A stretch of DNA of 64,000 nt from Clostridioides difficile_D (GTDB lineage Bacteria > Bacillota > Clostridia > Peptostreptococcales > Peptostreptococcaceae): contig OX244046.1 in NCBI GenBank assembly GCA_945861085.1, positions 868,001 to 932,000 of the forward strand. The letters are read 5' to 3'. A program made the translations under genes and the position numbers. Shown in pieces: positions 18,161 through 27,249 of the stretch; position 1 is the first letter of the stretch; every line of letters starts with the position of its first letter. The notes under the pieces were generated by a model, which saw only the letters and a program-made list of their open reading frames with translations, was not told the origin of the DNA and searched no databases.

Positions 18161-19444
18161 GTGAAAGAAATTCAAGAAAAAGCACTTCTTGTAGGTCTGA
18201 ATTTGACTACAATAGTGAAAAAAAGTGATGATATAGACACTAGTGAATCCATGGAAGAATTAAAAGAATTAACAAAAGCTGCTGGTGCAGAGGTTGTGGG
18301 TAGCTTAATTCAAAATAAACATTCTGTAGATGCAGCTTATTATATAGGAAAAGGTAAGGTAGAAGAAATAAGAGCATATAGTGACTCATTAGATGCTACT
18401 TTAGTAATTTTTAATGATGAATTATCTGGTGCTCAAATTAGAAATATAGAGAATGTTGTTGGAAGAAAAGTAATAGACAGAACTACATTGATTTTAGATA
18501 TATTTGCTCAAAGGGCACTTAGTAAAGAAGGTAAATTGCAAGTTGAATTAGCACAATTAAAATACAGATTACCACGACTTTATGGAATGGGTGGTGAGAT
18601 GAGTAGAACCGGTGCAGGGATTGGTACTAGGGGTCCTGGTGAACAAAAACTAGAGATAGACAAAAGACATATACTTAATAAAGCAGCAGACATAAGACGT
18701 GAACTTAAAGAAGTAAAAAAGAATAGAGAAACACAGAGAGTTAAGCGTTTAAAATCAAATATACCAATTGTAGCACTTGTTGGGTATACAAATGCAGGAA
18801 AATCTACCCTACTAAACGAATTAATAAAGACACACAAGGATTATGAACAAGAAAAAGAAGTTTTTGTAAAAGATATGCTTTTTGCAACTTTAGATGTAAC
18901 TCTAAGAAAGGCTCTTTTGCCAAATAAAAAAGAATTTTTAGTAGTAGATACTGTTGGATTTGTAAGTAAACTTCCCCACGATTTAGTAGAAGCATTTAAA
19001 GCGACATTGGAAGAAGTACAGTATGCAGATTTAATCTTACATGTAATTGATGCCACAAATACTAGCTATGAATTGCAAAAAAGTACGACTGAAGGTGTAT
19101 TAAAAGAACTTGGTGTAAACGATAAAAAACATATACTTGTATATAATAAAGTGGATAAGCTAGAACTGGATATATATCCTAAAAGTCAAGAAGATATTGT
19201 GTATATTTCTGCAAAACAAGGCATAAATATGGATAAGCTATTAAATATGATAGAAATTGCTTTAATGGAAAATACTTATTCAGTAAGCTTGATGTTACCT
19301 TATGAGAGAGGTGATATATTTAGTAGAATAAAAGATAAATATAATGTTGAGAATTTTGAGTATGGGGAAAATGGTATAACACTAGATGTAAACTTAGATG
19401 AAGAAGATTTTAATATCTATAGAGAGTACATACTAGAAAAATAG
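18161..19444 (+). CDS. hflX: GTPase HflX
   Basis: HflX is a ribosome-splitting GTPase that rescues stalled 70S ribosomes under stress. The 427-residue protein has the HflX N-terminal domain, including the glycine-rich segment GGEMSRTGAGIGTRGPGEQK, then G1 GYTNAGKST, G3 DTVGFV and G4 NKVD. The GTG at 18161 follows GAGGTGAT. The next gene starts within 7 bases of the stop. Confidence 0.94.
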   Translation: MKEIQEKALLVGLNLTTIVKKSDDIDTSESMEELKELTKAAGAEVVGSLIQNKHSVDAAYYIGKGKVEEIRAYSDSLDATLVIFNDELSGAQIRNIENVVGRKVIDRTTLILDIFAQRALSKEGKLQVELAQLKYRLPRLYGMGGEMSRTGAGIGTRGPGEQKLEIDKRHILNKAADIRRELKEVKKNRETQRVKRLKSNIPIVALVGYTNAGKSTLLNELIKTHKDYEQEKEVFVKDMLFATLDVTLRKALLPNKKEFLVVDTVGFVSKLPHDLVEAFKATLEEVQYADLILHVIDATNTSYELQKSTTEGVLKELGVNDKKHILVYNKVDKLELDIYPKSQEDIVYISAKQGINMDKLLNMIEIALMENTYSVSLMLPYERGDIFSRIKDKYNVENFEYGENGITLDVNLDEEDFNIYREYILEK

Positions 19445-19451
19445 GTTGAAT

Positions 19452-20129
19452 ATGGATATAAATTGGGAAAACATAGATAATCTTGAAGATTATTTTATAA
19501 CCTATCTTCTTTATAAAGAATCTAAAACGGTATCTCAAATTAGTAAAATTAGAAATATCTCAAATACTGAAGCAAGTGAACAACTTATACAAGCAAAATT
19601 AAAAATAAAGGAAATGCAAAAAGCTGATTTTGAGGCATCTAAGGATATTTTAGATAAATTTTTAGAATTAGATAAAATTAAGAGACTTGATTTTATGGAT
19701 AGCTTAGATGACGAAAAAATGGTATACTTTAAGAGAAAGGTTTTCAAAAGAATCCTTGTGGAAAAAAATGCTGAAGATTTAATTGTTTTAATTTGGGCGA
19801 CAGGTGAGCTAAAAGATGATAGATTCTTAAAGTTGCTTCATCAGCTCACAAACCACAGACACTCAGATATTAGAAGAATAACTTATTCAGCAATTAGAAA
19901 GATTGAATCACCAAGTAGTAGAGAAATCTTGCAAAAAGGTCTCTACGATAAAAATGCACAAACTAGACAGTATTGTGCAAAAGCTCTTTCAAAATTGGGA
20001 GATGAAAATAGCCTAAAGATTTTACAGCAGTTAAAAGACAAGAATAAGAATTTTGAAAAAGAGTATGTGCTTAGAGCTTATGACGAAGCCATTAAAGCAT
20101 TGGAAAATGCAAAAAATTTGAAAAAGTAA
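19452..20129 (+). CDS. HEAT-repeat protein, function unknown
   Basis: This ~225-residue protein has no signal peptide. Its C-terminal half carries two to three HEAT/PBS-lyase-type alpha repeats (HRHSDIRRITYSAIRKIES; NAQTRQYCAKALSKLGDEN), suggesting a protein-binding scaffold. The N-terminal 40 residues resemble a helix-turn-helix (ISKIRNISNTEASEQL). The ATG at 19452 is favoured, but a TTG at 19446 is possible and both sites are weak. It follows hflX with a 7-base gap, so translation is likely coupled. Confidence 0.7.
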   Translation: MDINWENIDNLEDYFITYLLYKESKTVSQISKIRNISNTEASEQLIQAKLKIKEMQKADFEASKDILDKFLELDKIKRLDFMDSLDDEKMVYFKRKVFKRILVEKNAEDLIVLIWATGELKDDRFLKLLHQLTNHRHSDIRRITYSAIRKIESPSSREILQKGLYDKNAQTRQYCAKALSKLGDENSLKILQQLKDKNKNFEKEYVLRAYDEAIKALENAKNLKK

Positions 20130-20214
20130 TTTTTTATTAAAGTAATTTGTTTACTTAATGATGTATTTCTAGAGTTTAACAAGGTAATAAATAAATTAAT
20201 GGGAGGGGTTTCAA

Positions 20215-20658
20215 ATGATAGTAAGACGTTGTGCAGGTGGAGTAGTGTTTTATGCTAATAAAGTACTTATTGTAAAAAATGATAGAGGTGAATGGACACT
20301 TCCAAAAGGAAAGATACTTGGAGGAGGACTTCCATATGAGAGTGCTGTTCAAAGAGTTAAAGTAGAAACTGGCATAGATGCTAAAATGATAGATGTGGCT
20401 GGCGATACTATGTATGAATTTTTCTCAAGAAGTAGACAACAAGAAGTTTGTAATGCAATAATGTGGTATGTTATGGAAGCTTGTAACACTGACTGTGTAC
20501 TTGCTCCTGAATTCCAAGAAGGTGGATTTTACAAAGTAAAGGATGCTTTAGAAATGTTGTCACATCATAAAGAGCAAGCTTTAGTAGAAGTATCTTATAA
20601 AAAGTTTAAGGAATTAAAGAAATTAGTTTCAGAGGGCGATGATGTTCCAGCAAATTAA
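20215..20658 (+). CDS. Nudix-fold protein with degenerate Nudix box
   Basis: The 147-residue protein has the Nudix fold start (VRRCAGGVVFYANKVLIVKN, WTLPKGK). The Nudix box should read GX5EX7REUXEEXGU; here it reads GKILGGG-LPYESAV-QRVKVETGI. The first Glu is Gly, the Arg-Glu pair is Gln-Arg, and only one of the Glu-Glu pair remains. Hydrolase activity is therefore doubtful, and a ligand-binding or regulatory role is possible. The ATG at 20215 follows GGGAGGGG. Confidence 0.8.
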   Translation: MIVRRCAGGVVFYANKVLIVKNDRGEWTLPKGKILGGGLPYESAVQRVKVETGIDAKMIDVAGDTMYEFFSRSRQQEVCNAIMWYVMEACNTDCVLAPEFQEGGFYKVKDALEMLSHHKEQALVEVSYKKFKELKKLVSEGDDVPAN

Positions 20659-20680
20659 TTGTGAATTTAGAGAATTCTGA

Positions 20681-20705
20681 GGAAGGGATAGCCCCTTCCT
20701 TTTTT
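20681..20705 (+). terminator. Terminator after Nudix-like gene
   Basis: GGAAGGG, a short loop and CCCTTCC are followed by seven Ts. The rest of the ~260 bases to 20966 is AT-rich with no clear element. Confidence 0.9.
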
Positions 20706-20965
20706 AATTAAAGCAGTTTTAAACGTAAATTATGTAGTCTGTTTAAATTATGATTTATCAATTTAGAACTTTAGCAATTTATATTTAAAATCAGTAAGTT
20801 ATATTTAAAATAAAAATTAAAAAGTATACAATTTTAGTATATAATTGTCTTATGATATTGATTAAAGAACTGTTAAAAGTCTATATATTTTTTATAGAAT
20901 AATTTTATAAATAAATATATATTTGATGTGTATATTAGCAAATGATTAAAATTGGAGGAATTATA

Positions 20966-21610
20966 ATGAGCAATTACAGGACTTTACATGAATTTGGAAC
21001 AGATGAAATAACGATTGAAAAATCTGTTTTTATTGGATATGCTAAGCCTATAAAGAGTGAGGAGGAAGCATTAGAATTTATAAATGAAATAAAGAAAAAA
21101 CACAAAGATGCAACTCATAATGTATGGGCTTATACAGTAGGACAAAATATGAATATACAAAGATATAGTGATGATGGAGAGCCACAAGGAACGGCAGGTA
21201 TACCTACTCTAGAGGTTATAAAAAAAGAAGATTTGAGAGATGTAGCAGTTGTTGTTACTAGGTATTTTGGAGGAACAAAATTAGGTGCAGGTGGTTTAGT
21301 TAGAGCTTATACAAAAGGTGCTAAACTTGGACTTGAAGCAGGTAAGATAATTTATAAGGTAATGTATCAAGAAGTTAAGGTTAAGATAGACTATACTCAA
21401 CTTGGAAAAGTACAAAATGAGTTAATGAATTTGGGGTATTTTATAAAAGATACTGTATATGAAGATAATGTTGAGATAATAGTATATTCAAAGTTAGAGG
21501 ATGTAGAAAAATTGTCAGAAAAAATGATTGATATAACAAGTGGAACAGGAAAAATAGTTTTGGGAGAAGAATTTTATTTGTCTGAACAAAATGGAGAAAT
21601 TTTACTGTAA
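20966..21610 (+). CDS. YigZ/IMPACT family protein
   Basis: This 214-residue protein has the UPF0029/IMPACT N-terminal domain (THNVWAYTVG, RYSDDGEPQGTAG, VVVTRYFGGTKLGAGGLVRAY) and a C-terminal DUF1949 domain. The family is linked to translation control in eukaryotes; the bacterial role is unsettled. The ATG at 20966 follows TTGGAGGAA. A shared terminator separates it from the convergent TauE-like genes. Confidence 0.88.
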   Translation: MSNYRTLHEFGTDEITIEKSVFIGYAKPIKSEEEALEFINEIKKKHKDATHNVWAYTVGQNMNIQRYSDDGEPQGTAGIPTLEVIKKEDLRDVAVVVTRYFGGTKLGAGGLVRAYTKGAKLGLEAGKIIYKVMYQEVKVKIDYTQLGKVQNELMNLGYFIKDTVYEDNVEIIVYSKLEDVEKLSEKMIDITSGTGKIVLGEEFYLSEQNGEILL

Positions 21611-21667
21611 TCTAAAAAGTATTAGAATAGTTAATACTCTTAAATAACTAATTAGTATTTTTAAATG

Positions 21668-21715
21668 AAAAGCCATTAAATTGCTTTAATCTAAATCAAT
21701 TTAATGGCTTTTTAT
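21668..21715. terminator. Bidirectional terminator
   Basis: AAAAGCCATTAAATTG (21668-21683) pairs exactly with CAATTTAATGGCTTTT (21697-21712). It lies between convergent genes, and its right arm overlaps the last codons of the minus-strand gene. Confidence 0.85.
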
Positions 21716-22073
21716 CAGATTTTGCACAGAATCCTTTTTTTACTTCAAATAAACCAACTAAAAGTAAAAATACCCCAAATATTTTTTTTAATATATCTGA
21801 AGACAGATAATTAGCTAATAGTGAACCAAATACAGCTCCTAAAACTCCAAACACAGCTATAGGTATGACCAATTTAAAAACTACATTTTTATTTTTTATA
21901 TGTATAGCCAGCGCTATAAGTGTCATAGGTATAGATGAAAGTAGATTTACACTTTGTGCTATTTTAGTATCTATACCAGCAAGTAAAACGAGTGCAGGTA
22001 TGAGAATCGTTCCTCCACCCATTCCCATTCCTCCAATAATTCCTGCAAAAAATCCAATTAGAGCAAATAACAT
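21696..22073 (-). CDS. TauE/SafE family half-transporter, second subunit
   Basis: This 125-residue protein is half of a TauE/SafE-type sulfite/organosulfonate exporter. It starts with the family motif GFFAGIIGGMGMGGGTILIP and has about four membrane helices. Its ATG overlaps the stop of the preceding gene by one base (TAATG), so the two are translationally coupled. Full-length members have about 250 residues and two such halves. The protein is intact and not obviously decayed. Confidence 0.8.
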   Translation of the reverse strand: MLFALIGFFAGIIGGMGMGGGTILIPALVLLAGIDTKIAQSVNLLSSIPMTLIALAIHIKNKNVVFKLVIPIAVFGVLGAVFGSLLANYLSSDILKKIFGVFLLLVGLFEVKKGFCAKSDKKPLN

Positions 22074-22459
22074 TAAAACACCATCCTTAATGCTGCAATT
22101 ATCATGATTATTCCAAAAGAAATTCTAAGAAACTTTCCAGTAACTTTATTTAGTAATTTAGCTCCTATAATACCACCAAGAATACTTCCAACTGCAACCT
22201 TAATTGTCAAATTAATGTCGTAAGTACCTTTAGATACATATAAAACAGAACTTGTTGTCGTTAAGAAAATTATTATAGAAAGAGCAGTTGCATGAGATTT
22301 ATGTTCTTCTACCTTAACGATATCATTTAATATTGGAACTAAAAGAGTACCTCCTCCAGAACCAAACACTCCATTTATAAATCCTGTAAAAACTCCAATT
22401 ATCGTATTTTTTAAGTTAAAATCAAAATATTTTTTCTTTAAATCATCAGTTTTTTTCAT
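22073..22459 (-). CDS. TauE/SafE family half-transporter, first subunit
   Basis: This 128-residue protein carries the same repeat motif (GVFTGFINGVFGSGGGTLLVP) and about three to four membrane helices, ending exactly where the second half begins. I infer that the two polypeptides assemble into one eight-helix carrier. The start at 22459 follows GAGGGTGA on the minus strand; an upstream in-frame ATG has no site. The exported anion cannot be deduced. Confidence 0.8.
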   Translation of the reverse strand: MKKTDDLKKKYFDFNLKNTIIGVFTGFINGVFGSGGGTLLVPILNDIVKVEEHKSHATALSIIIFLTTTSSVLYVSKGTYDINLTIKVAVGSILGGIIGAKLLNKVTGKFLRISFGIIMIIAALRMVF

Positions 22460-22637
22460 AAAAATCACCCTCTGAAATAGTTTTACCAAAATAGGCAAAT
22501 TATATTTATATAAAATAAGATTAAATATAATCTTTCATCTTTGTTTAATTTTGAATAAAAAAAAACATATTAAAACAACATATTAATATATGGTATAATA
22601 TATTAAAACAAAGTAGCAAATTTGAGAGGAGATAACA

Positions 22638-23393
22638 ATGTCAAATATAAAAATACAAATAGACAAAACTGTAGAATGGCTTATAAATAAGGTTAATGAG
22701 GCAAATGCAAAAGGATTAATTGTTGGTGTATCTGGAGGAATTGATTCAGCAGTAGTTGCTAATTTAATTAAAAAGGCATTTCCAGAAAACTCTATGGGAG
22801 TTATAATGAGCATAAAAAGTAATCCTCAAGATAGAGAAGATGCACTTAAGGTTATAGAGGGATGTGATATAGAATACCTTGATTTAGACCTTATAGAACC
22901 ACAAAGTGCTATATTAGACATGGTAGTAGGAAATTTAAAAGATAAACATTTATATAGAGAAGAATATTTAAAAATGACAGATGCAAATTTAAGAGCAAGA
23001 GTAAGAATGAGTACTATTTATACAATTGCTAACAATCTAGGATATCTAGTTGTTGGTACAGACAATGCTGCAGAAATACACACAGGATATTTTACTAAAT
23101 TTGGTGATGGTGGAGTTGATATTTTACCAATTGCAAATTTAACTAAAGGAGAAGTGTATGAATGGGCAAAAGAACTTGGTGTTCATGAAGATTTAATAAA
23201 TAAAGCTCCTTCAGCAGGTCTTTGGGAAGGACAAACAGATGAAAATGAAATGGGGACTACTTACAATATGATAGATGCTGTGTTAGAAGGTAGATTAGAT
23301 GAAGTTCCTCAAAGAGACCAAGAGATAATAGAAAGGCTTCATAGATTAAGTGAACACAAAAGAAAAACGCCTGCACAACCTCCTAAGTTCTAA
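22638..23393 (+). CDS. nadE: NH3-dependent NAD+ synthetase
   Basis: NadE converts deamido-NAD+ to NAD+ using ATP and ammonia. The 251-residue protein has the PP-loop GVSGGIDSAV (about residues 30-39) and the conserved VGTDNAAE and FTKFGDGGVDILPI segments. It lacks a glutaminase domain, so ammonia is the nitrogen donor. The ATG at 22638 follows GAGAGGAGA. It is a single-gene unit, with a TATAAT box about 45 bases upstream. Confidence 0.95.
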   Translation: MSNIKIQIDKTVEWLINKVNEANAKGLIVGVSGGIDSAVVANLIKKAFPENSMGVIMSIKSNPQDREDALKVIEGCDIEYLDLDLIEPQSAILDMVVGNLKDKHLYREEYLKMTDANLRARVRMSTIYTIANNLGYLVVGTDNAAEIHTGYFTKFGDGGVDILPIANLTKGEVYEWAKELGVHEDLINKAPSAGLWEGQTDENEMGTTYNMIDAVLEGRLDEVPQRDQEIIERLHRLSEHKRKTPAQPPKF

Positions 23394-23475
23394 TTTACTA
23401 TTTGTAAGATTTGTGATAAAATTTACAAGTGATGAAAATTAGAATAATTAATTGTACGTATTAAGGAGTGGAAAT

Positions 23476-24198
23476 ATGGGACGTATAGGTAATATAATTA
23501 ATAGAAAAGGTAAACAGGATGCTCAAAGAGCAAAGATATTTACTAAACATGCTAGAGCAATAGCAGTTGCAGCTAAAGAAGGTGGAGCAGACCCAGAGTA
23601 TAATGCAGCATTAAAAACAGCTATAGAAAAAGCTAAAGCAGACAATATGCCAAATGATAATATAGATAGAGCTATCGCTAAAGGTGCTGGAGCAGGTGCT
23701 GGAGAAGACTATGAAACTATAGTTTATGAAGGATATGGACCTGGTGGAGTTGCGGTTATAGTAGAAACTTTAACTGACAACAAAAATAGAACTGCTGGTA
23801 ATGTAAGATATTACTTTGATAAAAACGGAGGAAACTTAGGAACTAGTGGATGTGTGTCTTTTATGTTTGATAAAAAAGGACAAATATTGGTTGGTTTGGG
23901 AGATGGAGTTTCAGAAGAAGAATTGATGGATGTTGCATTAGAAGCAGGAGCTGAAGATTTTATAACAGAAGAAGATGGTTATGAAATAATAACTACACCA
24001 GAAGATTTTTCTAGTGTTCGTGATGAGTTGAAAGCTAAAGGATATGAGTTTATATCAGCTGATGTGAAGATGATACCTCAAACTACGACTGTATTAACTG
24101 AAGAATCTCATTTAAAAATGATGAATAAATTGGTTGATATGCTTGAAGAAGATGATGATGTTCAAGATATATATCATAACTGGGAAATAGAAGAATAG
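23476..24198 (+). CDS. YebC/PmpR family protein
   Basis: This 240-residue protein belongs to the YebC/TACO1 family, linked to translation of difficult sequences and in some bacteria to gene regulation. The N-terminus NIINRKGKQDAQRAKIFTK and the central VYEGYGPGGVAVIVE are signature segments. The ATG at 23476 follows AAGGAGTGG; an in-frame upstream extension lacks a site. Confidence 0.93.
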   Translation: MGRIGNIINRKGKQDAQRAKIFTKHARAIAVAAKEGGADPEYNAALKTAIEKAKADNMPNDNIDRAIAKGAGAGAGEDYETIVYEGYGPGGVAVIVETLTDNKNRTAGNVRYYFDKNGGNLGTSGCVSFMFDKKGQILVGLGDGVSEEELMDVALEAGAEDFITEEDGYEIITTPEDFSSVRDELKAKGYEFISADVKMIPQTTTVLTEESHLKMMNKLVDMLEEDDDVQDIYHNWEIEE

Positions 24199-24290
24199 AT
24201 ATTATAAACATATTGAAATTTGTAAGTATTACATCAATTTTAATATGTAATAAATTTTATAAAATAAGTAATTATTAAAATGAATATATA

Positions 24291-24347
24291 CACCTCTGAA
24301 CTATGTTTGCAAATAATATGTAAACATAAGTCAGAGGTGTTTTTGTA
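24291..24347 (+). terminator. Terminator after yebC
   Basis: CACCTCTGA and TATGTTTGCA pair with TGTAAACATA and TCAGAGGTG, making a long hairpin followed by five Ts. Confidence 0.9.
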
Positions 24348-24576
24348 TTTATAAATTAAGAAATTTAAAGTAAATTTTGAGCAAGACTTGATTGTCTATA
24401 AATGTAAATTCAGTTAAGTTGATGACAACAAATAGAACAGAGATATATATGTACTGAACTAAAGTATTAACAATTTAAATTAATAGAAAATAAACTACCT
24501 ATATGTTGAATAAAGACTCATCTATTATGGTGAAAGTAAATTTATAGAGATGTTACTTAAATTATTTTAATGGAAA

Positions 24577-24643
24577 TATCAAAAATGAGACTATATTCTC
24601 AAAAATGAGACTGCATTTTTTAAGTATTTTCTCCAAATTGAGA
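24577..24643. promoter_or_regulatory. Three TCTCAnnnnTGAGA sites, candidate sigma-54 enhancer
   Basis: Three copies of one 14-base palindrome are visible: TATCA-AAAA-TGAGA (24577-24590), TCTCA-AAAA-TGAGA (24597-24610) and TCTCC-AAAT-TGAGA (24630-24643). Start-to-start distances are 20 and 33 bases, close to two and three helical turns. They lie about 170-240 bases before a -24/-12 promoter, the usual place for activator binding. The cognate protein is probably the PAS/AAA+/Fis regulator at 31601-34993. Confidence 0.7.
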
Positions 24644-24811
24644 CAAAAATATTGTTTTATGGGTTTTATTGAAGAAAAATTCTTTAGTGAATTACAATTT
24701 AATCGATTTTAAAGTTAAAGATTATTAAAAATTCAGTGAAATTTATATATATTTTGTTTATTTTACCAAAAAAAATAATTTTTTAATAAAAATAAAGAAA
24801 TTAAATGTGAG

Positions 24812-24829
24812 TTGGCGTAGAACTTGCTA
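24812..24829 (+). promoter_or_regulatory. Sigma-54 (-24/-12) promoter of the crotonase-etf operon
   Basis: TTGGCGTAGAACTTGCTA matches the sigma-54 consensus: TGGC at 24813-24816 and TTGC at 24824-24827 with the exact 7-base gap. Transcription should start near 24839, about 45 bases before the coding start. A sigma-54 activator is encoded at the end of the cluster. Confidence 0.85.
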
Positions 24830-24884
24830 CTATATATTAACAAGAAATGTAGAAAAAATAACAATGTATAATGGGGGGAATATG

Positions 24885-25679
24885 ATGGAATCTGTAATGG
24901 AAAATTTGAACAATCTTAAGGTGGAAGTTAAGGATAAAGTCTGTGTTATTACTATAAATAGACCTAAAGCTTTAAATGCTCTTAATAATGACACCCTTAG
25001 AGAACTATCTCAAGTTATTGATGCAGTATCAGAAAATGAGGCAATATTAGGAGTTATTATTACTGGAGAAGGTAAAGTTTTTGTAGCTGGAGCTGACATA
25101 CGTCAGATGCAAAACTATAAAAGTGAAGAAGGCAGAAAATATGCGGGTTATGCCCAAGGAATTTTTGATAAAATTGAAGCTCTTGAGAAAATAGTAATAG
25201 CAGCAGTTAATGGATATGCATTAGGTGGTGGATGTGAACTTGCTATGAGTTGTGACATTAGAATTGCATCAGAAAAGGCTATATTTGGACAACCTGAAGT
25301 TAATTTAGGAGTTATTCCATGTTTTGGTGGAACTCAAAGATTATCAAGACTTGTTGGAACTGGAATAGCCAAAGAATTAATTTTTACGGGAAGGCAAGTA
25401 AATGCAGAAGAAGCTAAATCTATTGGTCTTGTTAATAAAGTGGTTCCAAGTGATTTACTTTTAGAAGAGTCGATGAAGATGATGAACGAAATAGTTGAAA
25501 AAGCACCAATAGCAATAAGATATGCAAAAGTTGTTATTAACAAGGGGATAGATATGGATTTAAAAAATGCACTTGAACTAGAGAAAGATATTGCAGGTTT
25601 AACTTTTGCTACAAGAGATAAGCAAGAAGGAATGAATGCATTTATAGAAAAGAGAAAACCGATTTTTGAAAATAAGTAG
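24885..25679 (+). CDS. Enoyl-CoA hydratase/crotonase family protein (CaiD-like)
   Basis: This ~264-residue crotonase-fold enzyme hydrates an enoyl-CoA. The oxyanion-hole segments VAGADIRQM and NGYALGGGCELAMSCD, and the catalytic region FGQPEVNLGVIPCFGGTQRL (with the usual Glu), are present. A start at 24885 or 24882 follows GGGGGG; an open extension to 24807 would run through the sigma-54 promoter and is rejected. It is first in a six-gene cluster resembling caiD/caiB/caiA/fixAB of carnitine metabolism. Confidence 0.88.
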   Translation: MESVMENLNNLKVEVKDKVCVITINRPKALNALNNDTLRELSQVIDAVSENEAILGVIITGEGKVFVAGADIRQMQNYKSEEGRKYAGYAQGIFDKIEALEKIVIAAVNGYALGGGCELAMSCDIRIASEKAIFGQPEVNLGVIPCFGGTQRLSRLVGTGIAKELIFTGRQVNAEEAKSIGLVNKVVPSDLLLEESMKMMNEIVEKAPIAIRYAKVVINKGIDMDLKNALELEKDIAGLTFATRDKQEGMNAFIEKRKPIFENK

Positions 25680-25771
25680 CTATTATAACAATTGGAACAA
25701 ATGTGGAATTTATTGAAAATCTAAATTTCGTGAAAAAATACATATAGTTTAATTTTAAAAGGAGTTAATTT

Positions 25772-27112
25772 ATGAATACGGGAGTAATTATAAGTTTAAT
25801 AGGGATTATCATAGCCCTATCCCTTCTAGTTGTAATGGTTATGAAGGGAGTAAATATTTTTATAATAGCAATTGTATGTTCATTATTAGTTGCTATAACA
25901 GGAAATTTAAATGTGTATGATGCACTTAAGGTGGATTATATGACAGGATTTGTTGGATTTCTTCAGGCGAATTTCTTTATTTTCCTAACAGGTACCTTAA
26001 TGGGAAAAATAATGGAGATTACTGGTGGAGCAAAATCTATTGCTAAGATGATTGTAAGATGGATTGGGAAGGATAAAGCATTACTTTCTATTCCAATAGC
26101 TTGTGGAATATTAGCCTATGGTGGAGTAAGTGTTTTCGTTGTAAGTTTTGCAGTGTTTCCAATAGCTTTAGAAATTTTTAAAGAAGCTGATTTGCCACGA
26201 CGATTTATACCAGCAGCTTTGACTTTTGGATGTTCAACTTTTGCTATGGTTGCACCAGGGGCACCCCAAATTCAGAATATTGTCCCAGCTTCAACATTAG
26301 GGACAGATATTATGGCTGGAGCAGTAAATGGATTTATATCATGTGCAGTAATGTTTATAGTTGGAAGTACTATTTTGTATAAAATGGTTTCAAAAGAAAA
26401 GTCCAATGGTGGTCATTTTATAGCACATGAATCAGACATATTTGATGAAGTAGCATCAACTAATTCTAATAGAGAAAATGGTCCTAATGGTCTAATTGCA
26501 TTAATTCCATTAATAGTATCAATCTTAATAATTAATGTAAAAATTAATGGACGAGCGATAGTACCAATTGAGGTAGGAGTATTTGTTGGAGCTTTATTAG
26601 TGTATTTATTGTTAAACAAATATCAAGATAATAGCAAAATAGTTGGACATGTTGGTGATGCATGTAAAACTACAGTAGTAGCAATATGTAATACTTGTGC
26701 TGTAGTTGCATTTGGTTCAGTTGTAAAATCAGCAGTTGGTTTTGACTTCATAGTTAATGCAATGACTAATATTCCTGGGCCTCCTATTGCAGGTGCAGCA
26801 GTTGGGACTACAGTTATTGCAGGTATCTGTGGGTCAGCTTCAGGTGGACTTGGAATTGCAGCTCCACTTCTTGGACCAGTATTTTTAGCTAAAGGTGTAT
26901 CTGCTGCAGCATTAACTAGAACTATGGCAATTTCATCAGCAGCATTAGATTCACTTCCACACAATGGATATATCGTTACTGTAACAAATGGTCTATGTAA
27001 TGAATCACATAAGGATGCCTATATGCCAATATTCTGGGTAACTGTTTTAACTCCGATTATTGGAACTGTAGTAGCAGTTCTACTGTTTACGATGTTCCCA
27101 GGATTACCATAA
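25772..27112 (+). CDS. GntP family permease
   Basis: This 446-residue proton-coupled permease has about twelve membrane helices and GntP-type segments (GAPQIQNIVPAS; SGGLGIAAPLLGP). Family members import gluconate, 3-hydroxybutyrate or other hydroxy acids. In this operon the likely cargo is the acid later joined to CoA by the downstream transferase. The ATG at 25772 follows AAAAGGAG. Confidence 0.88.
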   Translation: MNTGVIISLIGIIIALSLLVVMVMKGVNIFIIAIVCSLLVAITGNLNVYDALKVDYMTGFVGFLQANFFIFLTGTLMGKIMEITGGAKSIAKMIVRWIGKDKALLSIPIACGILAYGGVSVFVVSFAVFPIALEIFKEADLPRRFIPAALTFGCSTFAMVAPGAPQIQNIVPASTLGTDIMAGAVNGFISCAVMFIVGSTILYKMVSKEKSNGGHFIAHESDIFDEVASTNSNRENGPNGLIALIPLIVSILIINVKINGRAIVPIEVGVFVGALLVYLLLNKYQDNSKIVGHVGDACKTTVVAICNTCAVVAFGSVVKSAVGFDFIVNAMTNIPGPPIAGAAVGTTVIAGICGSASGGLGIAAPLLGPVFLAKGVSAAALTRTMAISSAALDSLPHNGYIVTVTNGLCNESHKDAYMPIFWVTVLTPIIGTVVAVLLFTMFPGLP

Positions 27113-27249
27113 AAGAGAAGACAAAAAGTATAAATTATATTTTGATATTGTAAAATCAATTTTCAAAGTATATACAATAAATTTCATGTTTTAATACCAT
27201 AAATACCATATTTAAAATACCAAGTTGACCATATAAGGAGGAATTGAAA

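Noticed and set aside
24807..24884. Open extension of the crotonase gene to 24807
   Set aside because: It would start upstream of and read through the sigma-54 promoter, has no ribosome binding site, and adds a non-homologous N-terminus.
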